A stretch of 64,000 nucleotides of DNA, taken from NCBI GenBank assembly GCA_963576565.1, contig OY755039.1:75986789-76050788 (forward strand), given 5' to 3'. Within the stretch, counting starts at the first letter, position 1; each line of letters begins with the position of its first letter. Shown here piece by piece: positions 10,960 through 21,178 of this stretch. This DNA is from Aspidapion aeneum (lineage: Eukaryota > Arthropoda > Insecta > Coleoptera > Brentidae). The notes beneath the pieces are model-generated. The model was not told the origin of the DNA, made no database searches, and was given only the letters and a program-made list of their open reading frames with translations. Both the position numbers and the translations under genes were made by a program.

Positions 10960-11830
10960 TGGTTTAAGTATTAAATGCATAGAAAAACTTCAGGATGCAG
11001 TCACCGAAGTTCACAGTTGGACCGCAAAGAGGCGAATAAAATTAAATGAGACCAAATCAATTCATGTTGATTTTACAAACAAAAATATAAATCAAATACA
11101 AATAACAATTAACAACATTCCCGTATCATATTCAAATCAGGCAAGATATCTCGGTATAACACTTGATGCCAAATTGCGCTGGAAAGCACATGTTAAGAAA
11201 AAAAAAAGAAGAACTTGAGATAAGGTATAGAAAAATGAACTGGCTAAATGGAAGGAAGTCCAATTTAACAATTCATAATAAGTTACTGCTTTATAGACAA
11301 ATACTGAAACCAGTATGGACATATGGTATTCAACTATGGGGTTGTGCTAAAGAGAGTAACATTCTAGTTTTACAGAGACTTCAAAATAAAGTATTAATTG
11401 TTAATGCACCTTGGTACGTTCGAAATAGTGACCTTCATCGAGATCTAAAAATCGAAACTGTAGCAGAGACTATAAAAAAGTACGCAAAAAGCCATGAAGA
11501 TAGACTTCATCGGCATGTGAATGTGGAAGCAATTCAGCTTCTAGACAATACTATGCTAGTTCGAAGACTAAAAAGAGTGAAGCCGTTTGAGCTAGTAAAC
11601 TAAGTGAATTATATATAAAACAAAATAATGCTACAAACACAACACAATTGTGAGTTACAGACTAAACAAAGCGGGGAGAACTGTTGAGTGAACCCTAAGT
11701 TTAAATCTGACTTTTCTAGTAAATTAAGTTAAAACAAAATTGCTAATTAGTCTTACTGACTAGATTGTAATAGAATAAACACAGTGTGTTTGACAAATAA
11801 AAAAAAAGTATTAAATAAAATAAAATATTA
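10960..11830 (+). pseudogene. Jockey-clade LINE, 5'-truncated RT C-terminus
   Basis: Frame 1 from about 10979 gives KRRIKLNETKSIHVDFTNK and YLGITLDAKLRWKAHV, the end of the RT thumb. A frameshift in an A-run at 11198-11207 moves to frame 2 (11163-11603), which gives NKLLLYRQILKPVWTYGIQL, LWGCAKESN and APWYVRNSDLHRDL and ends KRVKPFELVN. These are diagnostic of arthropod Jockey elements, which have no RNase H. Stop at 11601-11603, then about 200 bp of 3' UTR ending in A-rich sequence near 11800-11830. The 5' endonuclease and RT core are missing, as in typical truncated LINE insertions. Confidence 0.85.
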
Positions 11831-12994
11831 TATAATTTAAGGGGGAGACGAAATCGAGGCTTCCTTTTGAAATACACACATAAACGCAAACATAATAGGT
11901 ACGAATTTTTTTTATCTCACAGTGCTTAATCGCCTTTAGCACCGTTATACTTTTAACGTTTTTTTTTACAGGTAGAAAAAATTGAAAAGAATTTTATAGA
12001 AAGTGGTTACTACCCTCTTGAACTTTAAAAATAAGTAGATATTAACTAATTCAATTAAGCAGAAGGGTTGAAGTCAGGTAGATTAAAAAACCGTGAGATT
12101 TTTTATAAGGTGTAGAAAGGCTAGGAAGGAAGTAGAGTTTGGCAATTTTTTATAGGTAACGGGACCATGTCGAACGGTCCAGGTGTAGCTCTTAGGTATA
12201 AAATAGAGGCCTTCGATACATTTGACAATTGTTTTGGTGTAATACAGTCAAATGTATCGAGGTCCATTCGTCTTATATTGACGGCGTTTGTTGTTTGGAT
12301 GATCTTGGCTTAAGGACACTCATCGTAAAGGCAAGCTTGCTTGACGATAAGTGACCTTATCTTGGCTGCCAGACTGTTTGGTGGCGTTGTACCTTGTTTG
12401 GTGATCTGTGGTTGTTCATCGAACTCATAAAAATCCCGTATATGGAAACTTGTTATAGGTTACTTATGGCGAATTCTTTTGGGAAAAAAGTGAAGCACTG
12501 GTGCGCCACTAGTGCAGTTTTCGTATTCTTTTGGGAAAACTAGTGCAATTCTTTGTATTCACTCAGTGCACATTTTTTGGCACGGGCTCTCCGAGTTCGT
12601 GTTGCACTAGTGCATTTTTTTATTATTTTGAAACTGCACTGGGGCAATTTTTTGACAGCACCAAAACAGTGTCAGTGGACCACGAGTGGAACACTAACTT
12701 AATCAAAAGAATTCGCTATTATATTTTTTTGTTAGCTATGTTTATAGTGCTATTACCAAATGACATTTGAAAATTGGCTTGGACATTTTGGATGTTGATG
12801 GAAAAATTAGACATGCCAAGCATCTTAACTGGATTTTCAGTAACTTACACTAAAAATTATCAATTCAATTTTCCGTGTACGGGATTTTTAAAGGCAGTCT
12901 ACGTCTAAATTGGCTGCACCTTAAAAATAGGAACGAATATTTAAAAAAGGTCAGTTGACTATCTTGGACGAGTTCAATATTCAATATTCACCTA
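11831..12994. other. Spacer with hairpins and a CACTAGTGCA-rich cluster
   Basis: No gene. At 12211-12260 CGATACATTTGAC is followed about 25 bp later by its inverse GTCAAATGTATCG, just after a TATA-like GGTATAAAATAGAGG. At 12312-12358 another imperfect hairpin is centred on AAGCTT. Between 12495 and 12646 variants of CACTAGTGCA occur about six times, together with two copies of TTCTTTTGGGAAAA. This may be terminal or LTR sequence of an unidentified element. Confidence 0.4.
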
Positions 12995-12998
12995 TCAG

Positions 12999-13070
12999 CT
13001 CGGTGGCTCAAATTGGCAGGCAGGCATTAATTTGCGGGTATAGCCTGGGTTTAATTGCAGTTTAAGCAAA
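12999..13070 (+). repeat. Possible tRNA-derived SINE head
   Basis: A box-A-like TGGCTCAAATTGG is followed about 30 bp later by a box-B-like GGGTTTAATTGC, the spacing and order of a pol III tRNA promoter. No cloverleaf with paired acceptor arms is evident, so it is not a functional tRNA. A SINE head is an inference from the two boxes only. Confidence 0.3.
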
Positions 13071-13438
13071 AACATTTTTTTAAATGTTTCAATCTTTAAT
13101 TTTACTCCTCATCGTTTTGAATTTATTTAATTAATTATCCACGACCCCCACGACCTTTAATATAACAGTAACAACTCAAGAATATCAACTAAGTATAATC
13201 CATCAAAACGATCGTCAAAAATAATTGAAGGTTTATAATTTTTTTAATGTTAATTGGTGGGATATACAATATGTAAAAATCGTAGAAAATGAATGTTTTT
13301 TATTTCCAATTATTACCCACAGATTATGTTGCGTTTATGTAATATTTGCCTGATTTTTTCGTTTGTTGTCTAATAGTAACGTGATTTTTCATTAGTTTAA
13401 AAATGTGTTGCTGTCAAGTGTGCCAGTGTCATTTTTTT

Positions 13439-13482
13439 AAGGTCACTATATAACGAAGTTCCTTTTCGTTATACAGTGACCT
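13439..13482. repeat. 44-bp hairpin
   Basis: AAGGTCACTATATAACGAA and its inverse TTTCGTTATACAGTGACCTT enclose a tiny loop, with one internal mismatch. It is isolated from any gene. Confidence 0.6.
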
Positions 13483-13589
13483 TACATTCTTTAGGTAAGT
13501 AGCATTGATTATTTACCTATCTTCATTAATATCTACTTGATTGCACAAAATGCGGTCTGGGCTCTCTCTCCGAGAAATCTTTAATCATT

Positions 13590-14040
13590 TTAAATGTGTT
13601 TAATATTAGGTTGGGCCTTTGGTATAATTCGATAAGATTTGTCTAGTAGGCCTTTTTTGCCATGTCCCTGCTCTATCCTTTAACCCACTCCATTCACTTC
13701 AATTCGATATCTATGTAGCTTATCAAACCTTCCTGTTCTAACGATATTGCCAAAAGATGCCTTAATAACTCCTCTTCCTGTTCACAAGCTGGATAGGAAA
13801 AGTCGTTCAACCTCTCTTTGCGTCCGTCTCAACAACAAAGAAAAGGTCTAAGAACACTCAGGTTTACCTGCAACCTTTTCCAGTTTCCCAGGAGTTTCTA
13901 AATGCACCACCACCACAAGTCCAGTTATTAAGTCCTCCACCCAGAAGTTGATCCTGGCCGACTTAATTGGTTCCTGCTCCAATCTGCACGAGTTCATCAG
14001 TCTTATCGATGCCTGGTACGCCTGTATGCCCGGAACGAAT
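13590..14040 (-). pseudogene. LINE RNase H C-terminal scrap
   Basis: On the minus strand around 14031 the reading PGHTGVPGIDKTDEL matches the conserved last loop of LINE RNase H (G-H-T-G-x-x-G-N-E-x-A-D-x-L, with I-D-K-T replacing N-E-K-A). A stop follows within 15 residues and the rest is only loosely alignable. A short GAAT tandem run lies at its upstream edge (14036-14052). It is a different, more decayed copy than the relics near 4.5 and 37 kb. Confidence 0.5.
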
Positions 14041-14241
14041 GAATGAATGAATTATTCCACCACTGTCAGCTTCCTCATAATATAGGGTCTGTCAGAAAAA
14101 CAGTAGCCTGCTCTCCGAGAGCTATAATTAGAGCTTGATATAATATTTACAACAAAAGCTCTGGCAAATTCACATGTAGATGCTTACTTAGTTTGCAAAT
14201 AAATTTTTAACAATTTGTCTCTAAATAGCGCTGCTGCTTAA

Positions 14242-14559
14242 CACTTTGAGCTCCATGTGTACTATTTTTGGTACACAACAAGTTATTGAAATAGACCATG
14301 TGTACCATTTCAGGTACACGGATTATTGATCGATATTTTAAGGTTGTCTTAACGCGGGGCTCACGGATTGCATTAATTCTTATAAATAGGATTGTTGGTC
14401 TGGTTAAATGTTTTTGTGGCTCGTCCCAGGTTTTGTGGAGAAATGGCACCACGAGGGCATTTTGAAATCTAAATTATTTGTGCCGGCGCGGCGAAGCAAT
14501 CTGTGAACGTGTGGTCAAAATCGAAAAAAATAAAGTTTCTATGGTTGGGAGACAAAGTG
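14242..14559. mobile_element. piggyBac-like MITE flanked by TTAA
   Basis: TTAA (14238-14241) is followed by CACTTTGAGCTCC. The right end is GGGAGACAAAGTG followed by TTAA (14560-14563). Inside, near the left, are two copies of a palindromic GTGTAC..GGTACAC motif at 14256-14278 and 14300-14320, resembling the subterminal repeats of piggyBac-type elements. There is no transposase; the minus-strand frame at 14207-14452 is not a gene. Confidence 0.7.
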
Positions 14560-14563
14560 TTAA

Positions 14564-15747
14564 ATACTCATTGCAAGTGATTTTTGAGAATAGAATAGTT
14601 TAAATTGTTATTAGCAATTCTTTAGAAAACTCATTTAATACACATATTTCTAAGCAGTGCAAAATCTTTTTATCATTTTTGTTTGGCAAACATAAAACTG
14701 AGGTATTACCTATCTCATTTTTTATGCTCACAAAAAGCAGAGAGGAGGTCTATTCGCCGACCGAAATCCCCTATTTTTCAAAGCTTCCCAAACATAAGAC
14801 GGCCAAAGCCTCTTTGCCGTAATATCGGCTATTCCCGGGTCGGTATGGTAATGCCAAAGGGATGGCTGGCCGCTAGCTGATAACAGAGGGTCGAAGGCGG
14901 CTGTCCTGCCAGCCCAACCGATGTAGCTCCTAAACCGAAAAAGTAAATCTGGACCATAACAGCAAACGAATAAATAAGACCTTCTTTAACTCAGCGAGTG
15001 AGCCTGAGATTGTGCAATGGCCTTAAGGCGCCCGTCCATGAAGCATATTATCCGCGCGTTTTTGGTGAAGGTGCCGTTTTTCCCGCCTTTCTTGCAGCGA
15101 ATTTTTTAAAATGCGCGAAAATTATGAATTTCTTTAACACATTTTCGTGAACAATTCTGGTGAAATTCGAGCTTGTTAATCTTTAATATAATAAATGTAT
15201 CACAAAAGGTCAACATACGACTTGCATTTCTTGATAAAAATGAAATATATTGAAAACATGACATAAACCAAATGGCCGATTTACCAATTTTGATCACAGC
15301 TGATTATTATTTTCGCCTCCAGTGATGTCATCGCGTTTTCCGCTATAGTTCAAACAAGTTGAACTTTTTTGAAAAAACGCTGTGTTTGTGAGGTTATGTA
15401 GGTGACATAACATAAACTAAGAAAAATACAATATTTAGAGTCAATTTAAAAAAATTGGCTCTTTTTATTTTCTATCAAAAAAACACCTATCCTAACTTTT
15501 CTTAGTACAAAAAATAAACAAAATTACTTAACAAATTTTACAATTTTCCAAAAGACAATCACATTTGCAACAGCACCAGTAAACATAATTTAATTGTTTT
15601 TGAATTCTTAATTAAACCTGTAACGAGACAAGACTGTATATGATTCCTTGCTATCAGAAAATTAAATATTTAATTTTTTTGTTGTATTTTTCTGTTTGCA
15701 AATTGTTTGGTAGATTGTTAAAAAACTTTATAAATGCCTAAACTGGA
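14564..15747. other. Spacer without recognised gene
   Basis: A GC-richer patch at 14750-15080 has no motif I recognise. Segment 15297-15358 (AGCTGATT, TTATTTTCG, CTCCAGTGA) recurs diverged at 41331-41393, so it is a dispersed repeat fragment. Confidence 0.45.
15743..15747. repeat. 5-bp TSD of the BEL element, left
   Basis: CTGGA, repeated at 23005-23009 immediately after the other LTR. Confidence 0.85.
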
Positions 15748-16220
15748 TGTTAGCCCGCGGTAGAAAAACGATAACTGCAATGGACTGTAAATATTTTAAT
15801 TAAATGAAGCGCGAACAAATATAAATATATTGATATGAATTACGAAATAATTAATAAGGTCCATAGGTTAATTGTTGGAACCACACAACGGCAATCAGAT
15901 ACAAATGCACTCACCAGTTTGCAGCCAATTTCTCCACGTTCCAAGGGGCCCCTGAATGGATCTAATGATGTCACCACGTAGCTGAAGGGCTGAAGTTTCT
16001 AGTTCTATGCTTCAGTACACCAAAATCGAGCACTTTCAGGTGTAGAAATTTGAAATAGTTGGAGAACGAAATTAACACGCCATTTTCTCGAGGCGGTCGA
16101 CAAGGGATCTCGCTGGTTGTTGGTGCGCATGTCCAAATGCGCGAAATGCACTCTGTCCTTCATCCAATTGTGTGGTTTTAAAAATATATAAACAACCGCG
16201 AAATTTAGCGGGAGCTAACA
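15748..16220 (-). repeat. BEL/Pao 3' LTR, 473 bp
   Basis: It begins TGTTAGCCCGCGG and ends GGGAGCTAACA, giving TG..CA ends within a 7-bp terminal inverted repeat. It is the same length as the LTR at 22532-23004, and I count four base differences by eye, implying a rather young insertion. Just inside it (16221-16250, minus sense) a purine stretch GGAGGGCAG is the likely polypurine tract. A TATATA motif sits about 35 bp from the outer end read on the minus strand. Confidence 0.92.
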
Positions 16221-16452
16221 TAACTGCCCTCCAAAACACACAATTTTAGACTCTCAACCGTACAGATATAGATATAAGAAAAATGATCGACCGATAAATA
16301 TAAATGAATGAAAACAGATAAGTATCGTAAGTTTATTTAGAGATAACGAAATCCCGAAAAAGGCAAAACAAACAAACAAAAATCCAAAAAAAAATAAAAA
16401 TAAAGAAAACCTATTGTAATACCCGGTAAGAGGTAAAAAATTAAAATTACTT

Positions 16453-19400
16453 TTAATTTGGCAAGAGGCACAGTTTTACAACTGGCCGCTTATAAACACC
16501 GGTAACTGTTTGTACCGTCGCAACACGCACCTGACCGTCCCCGCCGGGATGCAGTTCGATGACCCGACCGACCGGCCATTTCAAAGGTGATTGAATGTGA
16601 TCACTTGTTATGATAACCAAATCATTTAATTTGATATTTGGGGACGAATCAGCCCACTTGTGTCGCTGTTGTAGCGTATGCAAATACTCTATAGAATACC
16701 GTTTCCAAAAATCACTATGTAGTTTTTGGATTAGTTGCCATCTCGAGAGCCGATTTAGGGGAACCTCGGACAAATCTGACTCTGGAATTTCTGAATTAAG
16801 GGGTTCAAGTGTCAAAAAATGCCCAGGGGTAAGAGGTTGAAGATCGTGTGGGTCTGAAGAGGCAGGAGATAAAGGGCGACTATTAAGTACGGCTTCTATG
16901 CGACAGGTAAGGGTGGACATCTCCATGATAGACAACTTCTGGTCGCCGACAACTCGAACAAAGTGAGTTTTAAAACTTTTGACGCCAGCTTCTGCCAGGC
17001 CATTGAAATGTGGACTGAGAGGAGGTCCCAGATGCCAACGAATAGAAAGACTGGTGGCAGCACTTCTTGCGTAATCAAGTAATTGGTTACGAAACCCTAT
17101 AAAATTACTGCCTTGATCTGACCAGCATTGCGTCACGCTTCCGCGTCTGGAAATGAATCGATGGAATGCACCTACGAACCCTTCGGTGGACAGTTCCATG
17201 GTTAATTCCAAATGCACGCAATGTGTGGCCGTACAGACAAACACACAGACATACGATTTGAAAGCTTTACAACCACGGTAACGATGAGGAATCACAAAGA
17301 AAGGTCCACAAAAGTCGATAGCTACACTCGAAAAAGGTTTAAGTTGATTGATTCGATGAGCGGGAAGTGAACTCATTATGGGCGGTCTATAGGGTTTAGG
17401 GTTGATTCTAAAACATTGCAAACACTTGGATATGGTTCTTTGAATTGCCCGTCTGGCAGATAATATCCAAAATTGCTGTAAAAGCAGATTATGTAATGTT
17501 TTAAACCCAGGATGAAGGTATTGTCGATGAGCGGACTCGATAAGAAGAGTAGTTAAACGATGGTTACTCGAAAGTAAGACGGGGTGTTTTGCAGAATAAG
17601 ACAAAAGGTCCGATTTTTGTAATCTGCCACCGACTCTAATGATACTATTTTCATCAAGAAAAGGTGAAAGTCCTCGAAAAGGTTTCGGTATTGGTTTATC
17701 CTTAGATAACGCGGAAAAAAGCTCAGAAAAACAAGAACCTTGAACGCGTTTGATAAGAAAGTATAACGCACTTTGCATCTCACCGGTGGTAGGAAAAACA
17801 ATATTCTCAAAAATAACTTTTTGGTCCGGCGGCTTTGTGGGTTTTTGATAGGAATGGTTTTGAAAAAAGTTAACTATTCGAAGGACATAACAAATGATAC
17901 GTTGAATTTTTGATATAGATGAATATTTGATAAGAAGCTGATCTAAGAAGTTAACGTCAATTATCGCATTGCAACAGACCTTTGGCTTTTCCTCTAGATT
18001 AATATCTCCGAAATCAATCGGCATTTTTGATTTATGAAAATCGGGCCATTCGTTTTCGGGAGACCCCAAAAACGACGGTGCGTTCCACCACATGTCATGT
18101 GACATGAGCTGTGAAGGGGTGGCCCCTCGTGACGCAATATCGGCTGCATTTAAAGCAGAAGGAATGTAGCGCCACGAGTTTGAGGGAATGATTTCTTGGA
18201 TTCTACTGACTCGATTTCCAACAAAGGTTTGCCACCGATTAGGAGGGGATGAAAGCCAGTGCAATACGACTTGCGAATCGCAGAAAGTAACGATATTTGT
18301 AAAAGTTATTTTTCCTTCATAGCTAGATAAAACGAAGTCAATTAATTCGCTTAAAAGAAAGGCGCCTAGGAGTTCTAGCCTAGCCAAAGTTTGTGACTTT
18401 ATAGGCGCGACCCTAGATTTTGCAGATATGAGAGAAACAGATATATTATTTTCCTCTTCTACACGAAAATATACGACGCCTGCGTAGCCTCGAATTGAAG
18501 CGTCACAGAAGCCGATGATTTGACAGGTATTGGTTTTTGACAGTTTGATTTGTCGGGGTAATTGAAAATTGGAAAGAAGCGGGAATTCAGAACGAAGTTT
18601 GTTCCAATAGTCGATGATAGAAGAATCTGGTTCTTCGTCCCAGCCTATTTTTGATATCCACAACTGTTGCAAAATAAATTTTGCTTGTAGCAACAAGGGA
18701 CAGAGAAAACCTAAGGGATCGAAGATTGTTCCTATGATAGATAAAATAGCACGTTTGGTTGGGGGTTTGTCCTTCATTCGGCATTGATAAGAAAAAATGT
18801 CGTTTTTTGGATGCCATTGAAGTCCTAAAAATTTGATAAAGTGGGGTTCCTCCTTGTCGAAAGAGAGAGGCATTTGACGATCGGACTCTGGCAACGTTGC
18901 CAATAACTCAGGACAATTGCTTGCCCATTTTTTAAGTTCAAATCCTCCCGACTTCAACAAATCATTGAGTTCTGTTTGAAGGGAGAGAGCTTCAGAAAGC
19001 GAAGGGCTAGTTCCCAAGATATCGTCGATATAGACTGACGTTCCTAGAACAGTACTAGCCATAGGAAAACGTTCCTTTTCTCTCTCTGCCAGCTCATTTA
19101 ATGTACGCATGGCTAGAAAAGGTGAGCATGTCATGCCAAAAGTGACAGTAGAAAGTTCCCACACTGAAAGTGGGTCCTGTGGAGAAAACCTCCACAATAT
19201 CCTTTGATAAGGACGGTGATAAGGATTGATAAGGACTTGACGGAACATCTGTTTGATATCAGCAACGTAGGCAATAGAATTAAGACGAAACGTAAGGAGT
19301 AAAGAAGCAATATCTTTTTGAAGTTTCGGTCCCGATAACAACGTGTCATTGAGACTAATCTTTTTGGGGGTGACTGCCGAACAATCCCAGACTACCCTTA

Positions 19401-19521
19401 ATTTTGTACTTAAGCTTTCCGGCTTTAATGCGCAATGATGTGCCAAAAAACATGATACGTCGACTTTTGGTTGACTAGGTAAAACTAGACTCATATGATT
19501 AGAATCGATATAGTCTTGCAT
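16453..19521 (-). CDS. pol: BEL pol: RT, RNase H, integrase, DUF5641 (main part)
   Basis: This is a 1022-codon uninterrupted frame. RT_Pao comes first, with the catalytic YIDD box at about residue 164. RNase H-like residues follow: D340 (GFCDAS), E383 (ARLELLG), D415 (FCDSQVV) and D461 (NAADIASRG). Around 640-700 an H..H..C..C zinc region is seen (ESAHRQYLHPG, then KCLQCF). The integrase core of about 750-860 has its three acidic residues in AIDFCGPF, SDQGSNF and NGLAEAGVKS. The C-terminus (PLKWPVGRVIELHPG) is the DUF5641 module common in BEL pol. The first Met is internal: the same frame continues upstream through a single TAG (19531-19533) into the next feature, so the start given is only the first Met after that stop. 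Confidence 0.93.
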   Translation of the reverse strand: MQDYIDSNHMSLVLPSQPKVDVSCFLAHHCALKPESLSTKLRVVWDCSAVTPKKISLNDTLLSGPKLQKDIASLLLTFRLNSIAYVADIKQMFRQVLINPYHRPYQRILWRFSPQDPLSVWELSTVTFGMTCSPFLAMRTLNELAEREKERFPMASTVLGTSVYIDDILGTSPSLSEALSLQTELNDLLKSGGFELKKWASNCPELLATLPESDRQMPLSFDKEEPHFIKFLGLQWHPKNDIFSYQCRMKDKPPTKRAILSIIGTIFDPLGFLCPLLLQAKFILQQLWISKIGWDEEPDSSIIDYWNKLRSEFPLLSNFQLPRQIKLSKTNTCQIIGFCDASIRGYAGVVYFRVEEENNISVSLISAKSRVAPIKSQTLARLELLGAFLLSELIDFVLSSYEGKITFTNIVTFCDSQVVLHWLSSPPNRWQTFVGNRVSRIQEIIPSNSWRYIPSALNAADIASRGATPSQLMSHDMWWNAPSFLGSPENEWPDFHKSKMPIDFGDINLEEKPKVCCNAIIDVNFLDQLLIKYSSISKIQRIICYVLRIVNFFQNHSYQKPTKPPDQKVIFENIVFPTTGEMQSALYFLIKRVQGSCFSELFSALSKDKPIPKPFRGLSPFLDENSIIRVGGRLQKSDLLSYSAKHPVLLSSNHRLTTLLIESAHRQYLHPGFKTLHNLLLQQFWILSARRAIQRTISKCLQCFRINPKPYRPPIMSSLPAHRINQLKPFSSVAIDFCGPFFVIPHRYRGCKAFKSYVCVFVCTATHCVHLELTMELSTEGFVGAFHRFISRRGSVTQCWSDQGSNFIGFRNQLLDYARSAATSLSIRWHLGPPLSPHFNGLAEAGVKSFKTHFVRVVGDQKLSIMEMSTLTCRIEAVLNSRPLSPASSDPHDLQPLTPGHFLTLEPLNSEIPESDLSEVPLNRLSRWQLIQKLHSDFWKRYSIEYLHTLQQRHKWADSSPNIKLNDLVIITSDHIQSPLKWPVGRVIELHPGGDGQVRVATVQTVTGVYKRPVVKLCLLPN

Positions 19522-19530
19522 GAAACTTGA

Positions 19531-19860
19531 CTAGGCAGTGTACAGATCAGGATTTTTGAGTAATCTATTTTCTAGAAGTAAAAATCTACGATAAGCTTGC
19601 GGATAAGTATTTCCTAGGTCAGGGTTTATTTTATCTTTAAACGGAAGATCTACCATGAATCTACTGCTCGGTCGCCGTACTACACTCGCAGTAAAAAGTG
19701 ATTCTGCTTGTTTTTCTTCCTTTGATAAGATTTGTGTTTTAGGCAAATGTTCGATTTCCCAAAACCTAGGGAGAATGACCTCTAACGGAGGTGAATGACT
19801 CGTTAAAAAATAACTGGTTCTTAATGAAAAGGATTGAAGGGAAAGTCCAAAATACTTCAC
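19531..19860 (-). pseudogene. pol: BEL pol, segment between protease and RT
   Basis: Motifs LPRFWEIEHLPK, LSKEEKQAE and VDLPFK are the conserved linker just before the BEL RT. The frame ends at TAG (19531-19533). Three codons further on, in the same frame, the long RT frame begins, so one nonsense change separates them. The first 13 codons (19822-19860) lie inside the palindrome, so the apparent Met start is an artefact of that rearrangement. Confidence 0.85.
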
Positions 19861-20207
19861 AATCTTTTTTATTTCTCAAAACACACTACGCGTTTCGATA
19901 TGTAAATATCATTATCAAGTGCGATAGAAAATAAAAATCCCTCTTTTAAGGACAAAATCTGGAACACAAGTCAAAAAAAAAATTAAAACAAAACCACACA
20001 ATTAAACAATTTTTATTTTTGTTTAATTGTGTGGTTTTGTTTTAATTTTTTTTTTTGACTTGTGTTCCAGATTTTGTCCTTAAAAGAGGGATTTTTATTT
20101 TCTATCACACTTGATAATGATATTTACATATCGAAACGCGTAGTGTGTTTTGAGAAATAAAAAAGATTGTGAAGTATTTTGGACTTTCCCTTCAATCCTT
20201 TTCATTA
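19822..20207. repeat. 386-bp near-perfect palindrome inside BEL pol
   Basis: Left arm 19822-20007, right arm 20021-20207, loop of 13 nt. By eye the arms differ at one base (C/T) and by one base in an A/T run. On the plus strand the right arm holds TTGATAATGATATTTACATATC-type sequence followed by GAAACGCG and a GAGAAATAAAAAAGATTGTG tail. This is laid out like the degenerate hammerhead-like 3' tails of Penelope elements, one of which is at 61.5 kb. It separates protease from RT. No TSD is evident at its edges. It is either an inserted inverted dimer of a small element or an inverted duplication formed in place. Confidence 0.9.
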
Positions 20208-20239
20208 TGATTCTACTTCACCCTGGAGAAATCTACGAT

Positions 20240-21178
20240 TCAACAATTGGTTCGTTCCGTAAGACTACCTACTTCGTCAACCTTTCCCATGACGACCCAG
20301 CCAAAGATAGTTTCAAGGGCTGAAGGCTGCCCTACCTGTCCAAGAACCCTGCCCTCCTTGAATATCTGTGCGAATAGCTCGCAACCAATAACCAGGTCCA
20401 CAGGTCTAGATTTGAAATAAGATGGGTCGGCAAGTTTAAGGTTTTCCAAGTGTTTCCACTGATTATCGTTCAAAGTGAATGTAGGCATATTGGAACATAG
20501 TTGTGGAACAACAATTGCTTCGAAATTAAGTAAAGGAGTGACTTGTCCTTGTGGCTTAATGTGACATTGAACGAGCCCTTTGGAAGTAAAAGAAGACATC
20601 TGATTTAATCCGAATATTTCAGTGGTGTAACTTCGCCTAGGAAGATTAAGACGCTGAATACACTTTTCACTGATGAATCCTGTCTGTGATCCAGAATCAA
20701 GCAGTGCCCTTACAGGTTGAAAATTTCCGCAACCGTCCATAACATCTATTATGGCGGTGCATAAGAGAAAGGTACCTGAAGGTCCTGAGGTATTTAATGA
20801 CACATGAAGATTATTGACAGGTGGTGTGTGAATGACAGGACTAGTATCTTGGCTTCCAGACTCTTGATTAGTTTCTAAGATATGAGTTAAAGTGTGGTGC
20901 CTTTTACTATTGCAAGTCCTGCATGAATATTTTGACTTGCACGTATCTACCCCATGCAGGGGATGAAAACACGCTATACATAATTTTTTCTGCTTGACGA
21001 AAGATAGGCGATCGATAGGTGAGAGATCAAGAAATGTTTGACATTTCGAAAGCACGTGACCTTGATTACACCGGAAACATTTTATTCCCGTACTTGAATT
21101 AGTTGAGGTGCCAGCCAGTCCTATAAAAGGCGAATTGAATGATTTATAGGTAGGCTTTTGCCCAAACTGATTTCGCAT
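20240..21178 (-). CDS. pol: BEL pol: zinc knuckle and aspartic protease
   Basis: 312 codons. Residues near 33-46 form a CCHC knuckle (CFRCNQGHVLSKC), and a second Cys/His cluster follows at about 70-100 (LCIACFHPLHG, then CRTCNSKRHHT). The protease active site is LLDSGSQTGF, in the DSG form usual for BEL; FGWVVMGKV near the end is the conserved stretch that follows it. The processed protease would cleave the Gag-Pol polyprotein in the particle. The frame ends TERTNC-stop, a few bases before the palindrome. It overlaps the end of the gag frame by 35 nt in another frame; the Met shown is internal to an ancestral fused frame. Confidence 0.88.
   Translation of the reverse strand: MRNQFGQKPTYKSFNSPFIGLAGTSTNSSTGIKCFRCNQGHVLSKCQTFLDLSPIDRLSFVKQKKLCIACFHPLHGVDTCKSKYSCRTCNSKRHHTLTHILETNQESGSQDTSPVIHTPPVNNLHVSLNTSGPSGTFLLCTAIIDVMDGCGNFQPVRALLDSGSQTGFISEKCIQRLNLPRRSYTTEIFGLNQMSSFTSKGLVQCHIKPQGQVTPLLNFEAIVVPQLCSNMPTFTLNDNQWKHLENLKLADPSYFKSRPVDLVIGCELFAQIFKEGRVLGQVGQPSALETIFGWVVMGKVDEVGSLTERTNC

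Noticed and set aside
12120..12460. LTR of an unknown retrotransposon
   Set aside because: A TATA-like phrase and hairpins are present, but no second copy, no TG..CA ends and no coding region nearby.
16610..19349. Short frames on either strand within BEL pol
   Set aside because: Shadows of the long pol frame.
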